Below, one piece after another: positions 1 to 7,136 of a DNA stretch of 17,992 bases. How positions within the stretch are numbered: position 1 is the stretch's first letter; every line of letters starts with the position of its first letter. The translations under genes were made by a program, and so were the position numbers. The stretch covers positions 1 through 17,992 of the forward strand of contig JALKBU010001038.1 of NCBI GenBank assembly GCA_023091735.1, read 5' to 3'. Below the pieces are notes generated by a model. It was given only the letters and a program-made list of their open reading frames with translations. It searched no databases and had not been told where the DNA came from. The stretch comes from Trichomonas tenax (taxonomy: Eukaryota; Parabasalia; Trichomonadida; Trichomonadidae).

Positions 1-225
1 CTGAGACACCATCTTTCCTCAGCGCTGCATATTAGTGCATACATTTATGCTGGAAATCGTATATTTTTGGACGATTTGAAATGCAATCAATGATTTGATA
101 GATATATAGACTGTGCCACTTATACCATTGGATAGACAACTATCAATAAATACATGAAAGTACTTTCAAATCGAAAAAATATGGATCAGATAAAAAGTTA
201 TGAAAGTCGCGGGACTACACTGTAG
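1..225 (+). pseudogene. possible decayed gene fragment at left edge
   Basis: The frame starting at base 1 is open for 30 codons to a TGA at 91-93, continues 13 codons to a TAG at 133-135, and then 29 more codons to a TAG at 223-225. The translated pieces look protein-like (mixed hydrophobic and charged residues, for example LDDLKCNQ and MDQIKSYESRGTTL), and two interior stops in 75 codons is fewer than expected for DNA this AT-rich. It could be the 3' end of a dead gene running in from the left. I do not recognise the family. This may be chance, so confidence is low. Confidence 0.25.
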
Positions 226-319
226 AAGGAAAAATGTTCCCAGATTAATCGAGAATGATCATTTTGGAGGCCTTTTTCTGGTTCCATGGTATGATAATGT
301 GTCATGAAAAGTGATATGC

Positions 320-353
320 TTACATGTCAGATTTAGCATTATTTGACATGTAA
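320..353. repeat. 10-bp inverted repeat TTACATGTCA/TGACATGTAA
   Basis: Perfect 10-bp arms lie at 320-329 and 344-353 with a 14-nt spacer. The inner part (ATGTCAGATTT ... CATGTAAA) is repeated at 1076-1107, just before the long gene. The right arm with its flanks (ATTTACATGTCAAA on the minus strand) recurs exactly at 15682-15695. It could be a dispersed repeat or a protein-binding site; the function is unknown. Confidence 0.5.
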
Positions 354-419
354 ATTATGCTATTATTAATTAGGGGTGAGTATTGAATTTTAATATAAAT
401 GAAAATATTTGCTATGATT

Positions 420-512
420 GACTCTGGAAGGCTCGACTATGGATTGGCTTTGGCCTTATCATAGTGCTTCGTTGAATTAGCAAGCCCGTCCATAGTCGAG
501 CCTTCCAGAGTC
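420..512. repeat. long hairpin repeat, unit 1 (23-bp perfect arms)
   Basis: The arms at 420-442 and 490-512 are perfectly complementary over 23 bp (GACTCTGGAAGGCTCGACTA and on). They enclose a 47-nt loop. The loop holds a core at 461-490 that is shared with unit 2 and can form an inner stem GCTT/AAGC (466-469 with 482-485) around a 12-nt loop. A further small hairpin GGC/GCC (446-448 with 453-455) is possible. The DNA is more GC-rich than its surroundings. It could be a structured RNA gene, a MITE-like element or a palindromic DNA repeat; no promoter is evident. The strand is undecided because the fold works on either one. Confidence 0.75.
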
Positions 513-537
513 AAACGTCGAATTTTCCCTACTAGAA

Positions 538-622
538 GGCTCTGAAAAGCAAAATCATGGGCTGTCTTGGATAGTGCCTCGTTGTGTTAGCAAGCCAGTC
601 CATGATTTTGCCTTTCAGAATC
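538..622. repeat. long hairpin repeat, unit 2 (diverged arms, same core)
   Basis: This is a second hairpin 25 bp after unit 1. The arms at 538-560 and 600-622 pair at 21 of 23 positions (A-C and C-A mismatches, plus one G-T wobble). The core at 571-600 matches the core of unit 1 at 26 of 30 positions, while the arm sequence differs at 8 of 23 positions. Six of those eight differences are matched by a complementary change on the other arm, so pairing is kept although the sequence changed. The inner stem also survives (GCCT with AAGC through a G-T pair). See findings. Confidence 0.75.
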
Positions 623-649
623 GAAATTCGAAAATCGTCGAAATAAAAA

Positions 650-673
650 GCTATGAAAAGCAAAAAAATATAG
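650..673. repeat. degenerate third hairpin arm
   Basis: GCTATGAAAAGCAAAA at 650-665 matches the 5' arm of hairpin unit 2 (539-554) at 15 of 16 bases and lies 111 bp after it. This fits the roughly 110-bp period of the two full units. No core or 3' arm follows, so this copy is truncated. Confidence 0.4.
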
Positions 674-929
674 AGAGCTGACGCTATATGACACAGTTTA
701 TATTCATTATATCTATAATTCAATTTTTAATTAAACCACATAATTCTCTTCTAAACTTCAATAATGAACAAAAATGATTTTTGTATTGTAATGGAAAATA
801 TACATAAGAGCTTCTCAAACCAATCCTGAGGCATAAAAGCGAATTTGAATGAATTCTGCAAAATTCAATTTGAACAAAAAAAAATTGAATGAAATGAGAT
901 TGATTGGTTATATATTAATGATTAAAAAT
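674..929. other. AT-rich spacer
   Basis: No gene is supported here. A short ATG frame starts at 764 (21 codons to a TGA, then 20 more codons to another stop), but in DNA this AT-rich that is not evidence of a gene. Confidence 0.5.
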
Positions 930-1004
930 TTATTCTGCGTCTGTGTAGTCATCCAAAATCTTCAATTCTCCTTCTACAAGCCATGTAGCTTCAAGGCCGC
1001 AGGA
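930..1004 (-). pseudogene. short gene-tail remnant
   Basis: On the minus strand 24 codons are open, from just after a TAA at 1005-1007 to a TAA at 930-932. They end in GLEATWLVEGELKILDDYTD and two more residues. The acidic, strongly protein-like C-terminus and the locally balanced codon use stand out from the AT-rich flanks. The stop reads TAAA, which fits the Trichomonas habit of overlapping the stop with a UAAA polyadenylation signal. There is no start codon, so this would be the last piece of a deleted gene whose upstream part is missing. Family unknown. Confidence 0.3.
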
Positions 1005-1066
1005 TTAGTTTTATAAAAATTTATAAAAATGGCTGAAGGTTTTAGATACAACCCTTTTATATTATG

Positions 1067-1131
1067 TCATTTTATATGTCAGATTTGACGATTTTCTGTC
1101 ATGTAAACATGTCGCTTTTTGTGACACTTTT
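1067..1131 (+). promoter_or_regulatory. candidate initiator region of the long gene
   Basis: TCATTT at 1067-1072 matches the Trichomonas initiator TCA+1Y(T/A) and would give a 7-nt leader to the ATG at 1076. GACACTTTT at 1123-1131 resembles TCACTTTT and would suit the ATG at 1142. Only 5' mapping can decide between them, so the protein start is open. Confidence 0.3.
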
Positions 1132-1141
1132 ATCGATCTCA

Positions 1142-4100
1142 ATGAACAAAAGTGATCCTCAAAGCATTGAAAGTGCTTTGATTGGAATTTTGAAATCGAA
1201 GAAATTCGATCAAAATCAGATAAAGACATTGATTTCTAACTTAAGCAAGAAAATTATGGAAAATACGAATTTATCTGCAATTTACAACATATTTAATTGC
1301 CCACAGAATGACTTTATCACTGAGCATGGCTTCGAAATATACGAATACCTAAAGCAACACGATTTTAATCTTCCTATGAATATTTATAAAGAAATTGATG
1401 ACTTAATGACGGCCAAAAACCTATCATCACGATTCAGCATTCTCATTAAATCCAATATTTTATCCCTAAATCCATTCCAAAAAGGAACGTTTTATTTTTA
1501 TTTTTGCGAACTTTTTAATTACTTGAAATCTAATGGTTACAAACTTTTCATTACTGGAGATACAGCATTTAGTCAGTCCCTAGGAAAGAAAGATGTTGTT
1601 TTTATAGTTAAAGATGAAATTGTTTACGGAATTGCAACACAAGAATTCAAAATTAACACATTTCCATCAATTCCATCATTCAAAGATCTTGATACAACGA
1701 TTTGTAATACTTTCAATCGAAGCCCTTGCACAACGAAAATTAGATTTGAATTTATCCTCGATGTAATTGATGATAAACCACATAATATTATTGCTTGGAA
1801 GTTGTTTTCGGATATTCGTATTCCATCTTTTCTTTCAAGTGAATTTACGAACTTATATAGTTTTATTTTTGATGAAATTCGCCAATTGCACATCAAAAAC
1901 GTTAAGCATTTCCTTGATTTGTTTGATGCTATTTATTCTATCACGAAATCTCAACATATTTCTTCAATTCAAGAATTACAGCAAATTTGCTTTTTAAAGA
2001 AATATCAATTACCAGAATATGCGAAAATGAAGCCTTATTATATTATCCACGTTATTAAGTATTATCGCAATAGATCTGAATATTTCATTCCTCAAACACA
2101 AAAATATCTTCAAATCGAAGAACTCAAAAAGATTAATTTTGTTCAGGATGATAACGATGAAACAGAGTTCGAGTTAATGAAAGCAATTGCTGAATATTCT
2201 TATATCTCACGTCTCATCGAAAAATCGAAGAGTGGTTTCGAACTATATGTTCTAGATTTCCTCGTTTTATTGCAACAAAACAACAAACTTTTGAAGCATG
2301 TTGAAGAATTGCTTAGAAATAATATTGAAGTTTACGCGAATATCGATAAACTAGCAACATCCAAATTGTACGCAAGCCTCGCAAGAAACTTGGATATGTT
2401 GTTTATCAATCTATTGAAAGAGAAATTGCAAAATGCCAATTTCAACATTGCATATTTTGTTTCTTATCTTCTCCAAAATTACCCTCATGATATGAGCATC
2501 GTATTACCGAAAACAGATATTTTCACATTCCAAGGTAACGCAGGAACTATGTTCCCATTCTTTGGAGTGCATGATACTCAATACAGAACGGCAATGCAAT
2601 TATATGAAGCATCAAAGCAGAAAGGAAAGAAAGTTTCTGAAAGTGAGTTAGCAAAACTCCATAAAATCTGCACAAGCTTCGATAGTAATCTGAAAATATC
2701 ATTTGAATTTGATGACAATGCTGCTACAAATGCTTTGCAAGCTTTCGGAATTTCCCAAAATGCAATTAATGATATCATCGCAAATGCAAAGAAGCAAGAA
2801 GGAAGAAATATTCCTGTTCTTGCATTGTTAATCATGAATTTGACCAAACCAAAAGATACTCCAATATCTATTCTCAACAAAACTGATGCTTATGAAGTTG
2901 CAAACTGTTTGATGCCTTATATCGAATCTATTCAGGCTCCATTACGAAAACCAGATCGAACAAATCTTGTTTATGAGAAAGAGGCACTTTATAAGCTTAT
3001 TAAATCAGTTCAGCCTTTCCTAAAGTTCGAAAATGAAAAGACTATAAAATATACAATCATATTCGTAAGATCAAATAGACTCAAAGTCATTCATCGCCAA
3101 AAGCATTCATTCTTTGATTTCAGGCCATCAAAGGATTTCTTTTTGTTCAAACTCGATCAATCTGAAGACAGTGATATGTTCATCTTCGAGAAAGGGACTC
3201 CTGAATTCACTACAATCCGCCTACCTAAGCAAATTAAAAAGAAAGTTATTCCTTTCAGTAGATTACAAGAAATAGTTAATGAATTCATTTCACCACCGAA
3301 ACAAGCTAAAACAACACCAACGCTTGAAGAAATTTATGACCAACAGTCACAACAAGTTGAACAAATTAATCAACTTGTTGACACAATTAATCAAATGCCT
3401 GTTGAAATCAAACAGAATGTTGTTCCTGAAATGAAGATGCCAATGAATATCTTTGAGCAATATCCAGACCTCCTTCAATCACCAAATGCGAAAATGATTA
3501 ATTATGAAGGAAATATGGATCCAAATCTTCTTTATATTTTCCAAATCGACCAAAAGATTATTTCTTCTTTCTCACAGATTAACATCAAACTCGAAGAAAT
3601 ATCAGTAACACAAGTTTCGCCACTTGAAATTAATATAATGACGAATATTAAAAATCCAGTCATTAAAGTCAATAATAAGCTTCTAATGGCTGCTTATAAT
3701 GCAAATGTTATCAAAATCTTAGTTAATGTTAGTGGACTTCCTGTTGGAACGAGTTCTGTTCAAGGAACAATGATGATCAATGACTTCGCAATCCCATTCA
3801 ACTTCGAGATAACTAAATTATCATCGAAGTTTAATTACATTCGTACTGAAGGAAGCACAATTTCTCTTTCAGTTCATGAGTCAGGACAACAACTGCCACA
3901 ACTCAATCCAAAAGTGATTTCTTCAAACACACCTATTAAAGTTGCCACTTATGACTCCAATTTGAGCCCAATACAGCATAGAATTGAATCAGCGAAGCCA
4001 GAAGACGAAGATATGTGGCCAATCATTGAACAAAATGATGAAAAGACAGTCAGCGAAATGTTCTTGAAGACAAATGTTCCTTTCTTCACTGTTTATCTCG

Positions 4101-6109
4101 ATAATGGTTTATATTCAAGTTATTTGATGAACTTCAATGTCTATGATCGTCCATTCTATGTTTTATATTGGGATCCAATCAAAATGTCATTAGAAGAGCC
4201 AACAAAGATTTATGCAGGAATATTAACATTCAGACATTATTTCTATATCAAAACAGTCCTCGATGATCCCGAAGATAAACTTCACGTTAAGATTAAATGG
4301 TCTGATTCGATCCAAGTCAAAGATTTCGGCCGTGAAGGAGATGTTTGGCATATTGACATTCTTTTCTATTATTACACAACAGAAAATGCAAAACTGCAAT
4401 TAGAAATCAAGACAGAAAAGACACCACAACCATTAAAAGTCATCGATATTAATGTCATCCCTGCAACTATTAAATTCGAAACAAGAGGAAAGGAAGTTTG
4501 CTTCAAATGGACTGATGAATATCTTAGCAATTGTCCAGCACAATATTACATCGAGCAGAAGAAGATTTGGGTCGATTTCAATGCTGAAACATATGTTAAG
4601 ATTCCTCCTTTCAAGTTCATTGTTTGTACACCATTCACTTACGCTTGGACTTCATTCGGAGAGCAGAACATTGAAACATATATCAGCTTCAAGCTTCCGA
4701 ATATTATTCCACCTTTCGTCAAGAACTATTGCTTCTTTGTTCTCGATGAAAATGACAATCCTTTTGTTGTCATGGAATATGAATATGATCCAGAGACAAT
4801 GCGAAAGATCTGCATCAGATTATGCGATGAACCATATAATCCAAATGAAGATGATGAACTTTGGTGCAATGTTTGGGTCCCAATGTATGATAACACTGAC
4901 TATCTCAAAGCAATCTTATACAAAATCACATCATTTGATAAGATGAAAGCAATTGTCACAGCATTAATGAAGTTTATGCACTTCGAGAAACAAGGATGGA
5001 AGGAAATCAAAGTTTGTCGCGAAATTGCAAATTTCATTATCAATGTTTATAATATAAGACTTGAAAAACTCAAAGAGATGAGATATCAGCTTCGTCTTCC
5101 AATGAAGAAAGATATCATATTCCGTGCTCAAGATTATTTGACAGTAAAAGTTGCAATTCGCAATCAGGCTTTGGCTAAATACGATGAACAGATAATGGAG
5201 AATGAAAAGCAATTCAGAGAAATACAAGAGAATGATTTGGATGAAGAACAATCGGCAACAAATGATGATACAGTTAAAATCTCAAATCAAGAGATCAGTT
5301 TCTGCAATTTTGCTGATATCAAAGTTTCTTCTAATTCTGAGACTACATTCGATCTCGGAAAGTCAATCTACAACATGGAGAATATTGGCCAAATTATAAT
5401 TCCAACGTATTCTGGAGATATCAACAAATATGTCCAAGCGTGGGCAAATCTTTGCATGAAACTTCCTTTCATTATTAAGATCACGAACGCATTCGATTGT
5501 CCTTCGAGACTTCTTTCAAATGTATTTACATTCAATGAGATTCTCACTCACGACAGTAATTTAATAAGGAGTATTCAACCAGAAGTTTTGTATTCATTCA
5601 TGGCTTCATTCTTCATATTGAGGAAGCAGTTCATTTTCCCAACAGAAACGGACTTCGAAATCATTAAACTTCCACAACAACAAATTACTCCAACACCTCA
5701 AATTAATCAATTTTCTCCACAACAAACACCTGCTGCACAAGTTCAGCAGCAACCAGCAACAACTCAACTAAATCCAAACATGTATTATCAGCAGCAAATG
5801 ATGGCACAGAATATGCAAAATCCAAACCAAATGAATCAAATGCAGTATCAATATTATCAAATGGGATATCAGCAAAATGCTGCAGGATGGAACATGAACC
5901 AAATGGATGTTAATTATCAACCTCAATATAACAATCAAATGCAAATGAATTACCAAATGCAGATGCAGAACCAAGCACAAATGCAGATGCAAAATCAAAA
6001 CCAAATTCAGCCTCAGGCTTGTACACAAAATCAAACCATGAATATGAATCAAAAGTCACAATCAAATGATGCTGTATTTGAAGGATTTGGATTCAGTCCA
6101 TATATATAA
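1142..6109 (+). CDS. very long conserved-type hypothetical protein with Q/N/M-rich C-terminus
   Basis: This is an intronless gene of about 1,655 residues. I do not recognise a family. Residues 1-750 are mostly helical-looking and rich in Leu, Ile, Phe and Lys. A Gln-rich linker follows near 725-790. Residues of roughly 800-1260 look beta-rich, with alternating hydrophobics and many Tyr, Phe and Trp, suggesting stacked beta-sandwich modules. A charged helical segment (about 1265-1365) includes KYDEQIMENEKQFREIQEND. The tail from about 1510 to 1640 is dominated by Gln, Asn, Met and Tyr, prion-like, with repeats such as QMQMQNQ. No signal peptide or membrane span is visible, so it is probably cytoplasmic or nuclear and perhaps scaffold-like. 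In-frame ATGs also exist at 1064, 1076 and 1109. I prefer 1142 because the extra residues come from DNA that repeats a noncoding element (324-355), and a CACTTTT initiator-like motif lies just before it at 1125-1131. Confidence 0.9.
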   Translation: MNKSDPQSIESALIGILKSKKFDQNQIKTLISNLSKKIMENTNLSAIYNIFNCPQNDFITEHGFEIYEYLKQHDFNLPMNIYKEIDDLMTAKNLSSRFSILIKSNILSLNPFQKGTFYFYFCELFNYLKSNGYKLFITGDTAFSQSLGKKDVVFIVKDEIVYGIATQEFKINTFPSIPSFKDLDTTICNTFNRSPCTTKIRFEFILDVIDDKPHNIIAWKLFSDIRIPSFLSSEFTNLYSFIFDEIRQLHIKNVKHFLDLFDAIYSITKSQHISSIQELQQICFLKKYQLPEYAKMKPYYIIHVIKYYRNRSEYFIPQTQKYLQIEELKKINFVQDDNDETEFELMKAIAEYSYISRLIEKSKSGFELYVLDFLVLLQQNNKLLKHVEELLRNNIEVYANIDKLATSKLYASLARNLDMLFINLLKEKLQNANFNIAYFVSYLLQNYPHDMSIVLPKTDIFTFQGNAGTMFPFFGVHDTQYRTAMQLYEASKQKGKKVSESELAKLHKICTSFDSNLKISFEFDDNAATNALQAFGISQNAINDIIANAKKQEGRNIPVLALLIMNLTKPKDTPISILNKTDAYEVANCLMPYIESIQAPLRKPDRTNLVYEKEALYKLIKSVQPFLKFENEKTIKYTIIFVRSNRLKVIHRQKHSFFDFRPSKDFFLFKLDQSEDSDMFIFEKGTPEFTTIRLPKQIKKKVIPFSRLQEIVNEFISPPKQAKTTPTLEEIYDQQSQQVEQINQLVDTINQMPVEIKQNVVPEMKMPMNIFEQYPDLLQSPNAKMINYEGNMDPNLLYIFQIDQKIISSFSQINIKLEEISVTQVSPLEINIMTNIKNPVIKVNNKLLMAAYNANVIKILVNVSGLPVGTSSVQGTMMINDFAIPFNFEITKLSSKFNYIRTEGSTISLSVHESGQQLPQLNPKVISSNTPIKVATYDSNLSPIQHRIESAKPEDEDMWPIIEQNDEKTVSEMFLKTNVPFFTVYLDNGLYSSYLMNFNVYDRPFYVLYWDPIKMSLEEPTKIYAGILTFRHYFYIKTVLDDPEDKLHVKIKWSDSIQVKDFGREGDVWHIDILFYYYTTENAKLQLEIKTEKTPQPLKVIDINVIPATIKFETRGKEVCFKWTDEYLSNCPAQYYIEQKKIWVDFNAETYVKIPPFKFIVCTPFTYAWTSFGEQNIETYISFKLPNIIPPFVKNYCFFVLDENDNPFVVMEYEYDPETMRKICIRLCDEPYNPNEDDELWCNVWVPMYDNTDYLKAILYKITSFDKMKAIVTALMKFMHFEKQGWKEIKVCREIANFIINVYNIRLEKLKEMRYQLRLPMKKDIIFRAQDYLTVKVAIRNQALAKYDEQIMENEKQFREIQENDLDEEQSATNDDTVKISNQEISFCNFADIKVSSNSETTFDLGKSIYNMENIGQIIIPTYSGDINKYVQAWANLCMKLPFIIKITNAFDCPSRLLSNVFTFNEILTHDSNLIRSIQPEVLYSFMASFFILRKQFIFPTETDFEIIKLPQQQITPTPQINQFSPQQTPAAQVQQQPATTQLNPNMYYQQQMMAQNMQNPNQMNQMQYQYYQMGYQQNAAGWNMNQMDVNYQPQYNNQMQMNYQMQMQNQAQMQMQNQNQIQPQACTQNQTMNMNQKSQSNDAVFEGFGFSPYI

Positions 6110-6264
6110 TTTCATATTTCTATTCTTATATTTATTATATAGTGATATTTATAAATCAAAACATAAAAATTGACGGCGGAGTGTAATAGCATAATATTTT
6201 AAATTTAACGGTAATGATATAGTAAAAATGATGTAATAACTATTTATTAATATTACAACTTTTT

Positions 6265-6535
6265 ATGGTGAACATAGTTAATAATACAAGCGCTGTTTTA
6301 TGCATATAAAACAAATGGACATTTAAATTCATGCTTTTTTGAAGTAAACGCAAGCAAATACATGCTTGCAACTAGCGAAGCATCAATCAACTGCGACAGA
6401 TGCTCAATGTGGTTTTCTATTGAAATGACTAATGGAGAACATATTTCACAATCATATATAAATGATAATTTACAAAAAAATAAATCCTCGATATATTCCA
6501 ACGCATTGCAGTCAAATTATTCCAAGAACACATGA
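6265..6535 (+). pseudogene. possible frame-shifted 5' part of the small gene at 6462
   Basis: An ATG at 6265 opens a 14-codon frame (MVNIVNNTSAVLCI) ending in TAA at 6307. A second frame is open from 6278 to a TGA at 6533 (85 codons) and reads protein-like: FFEVNASKYMLATSEASINC, then DRCSMWFSIEMTNGEHISQS. A third frame continues as the ORF at 6462-6806. Joined by two small frame changes, one of them near the A7 run at 6474-6480, these would make one protein of about 180 residues. No GTATGT...ACTAACACACAG intron signals are present, so decay rather than splicing is the better guess. A sequencing error at the A run is also possible. Confidence 0.3.
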
Positions 6536-6806
6536 AGCATCTCCTCCTATTTTACCAAAAACAACACCACTAAGAACTCCAGAATCGATCTCAATGACGA
6601 CACCTGTTAATACACTAAATTTAACACCAATCATCACACCTGTTTCATCACCAACTTCTCGAACTTCAAATCCGTCAGCTGAGATTCAACCGAATATCAC
6701 AAAATGGACAGGGCCACATACTCCTGATCACAGATACTGCGAAAGAGTTTGCAGCTTAAATCAATTTAATTCATTTCTTTCTAGACGCAACTTTAGAGTT
6801 TTATAA
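6462..6806 (+). CDS. small Pro/Thr-rich hypothetical protein
   Basis: A 114-residue ORF with an ATG. The N-terminus is basic; residues of about 25-70 are rich in Pro, Thr and Ser with repeated TP steps (KTTPLRTPESISMTTPVNTL), typical of a disordered, phosphorylatable segment. The C-terminus, with TKWTGPHTPDHRYCERVCSL, looks more ordered and conserved. Two initiator matches (TCACA at 6446-6450 and TCATA at 6452-6456) lie 6-14 nt before the ATG, so it could be a complete gene. The coding-like frame just upstream suggests instead that it is the 3' part of a broken gene. Family unknown. Confidence 0.45.
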   Translation: MIIYKKINPRYIPTHCSQIIPRTHEASPPILPKTTPLRTPESISMTTPVNTLNLTPIITPVSSPTSRTSNPSAEIQPNITKWTGPHTPDHRYCERVCSLNQFNSFLSRRNFRVL

Positions 6807-7136
6807 TTTTGCGTTTTTGTTTTTATAATCATGTAAACGGTTATATATCATAATTATAAAAATATTGTGATTTAAAATATATATAAAATATATAGATAAT
6901 GCAATTTTTCAATAGTAAATTTTGAATAGTTTACAATTCCTGTTAGTCACACCTTAAATAACAATTTTTTAATTATTTCCAGTGCTGATGAATAAATTAT
7001 TGTTCTACAGATTTATTTGCTGATGAATTTTTTTGTAATAAACATATTAATCATAGCAATCTTAAAGAATAAATAAAAGAAAGTGCTATTTGGGAAAATA
7101 ATCTATAATTCTAATTCTTTATACAAAGTGATGAAA
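6807..7136. other. AT-rich spacer between convergent genes
   Basis: This holds the 3' flanks of the plus-strand ORF and of the minus-strand MATE gene. A TTTA at 7118-7121 reads as a UAAA polyadenylation-type signal about 16 nt after the MATE stop. Nothing else is seen. Confidence 0.5.

Noticed and set aside
420..622. Hammerhead, twister, HDV-like ribozyme or tRNA as an explanation of the hairpins
   Set aside because: No CUGAUGA/GAAA core, no twister or HDV-type conserved core that I could place on either strand, and no tRNA A/B boxes.
5768..6052. 94-codon minus-strand frame rich in Leu, Ile and His
   Set aside because: It is the antisense shadow of the Gln/Asn/Met-rich tail of the long gene; CAA/ATG/AAT repeats read backwards give Leu/His/Ile.
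6265..6806. Intron joining the frames of the small gene
   Set aside because: No GTATGT donor or ACTAACACACAG acceptor, the known Trichomonas intron signals, between the frames.
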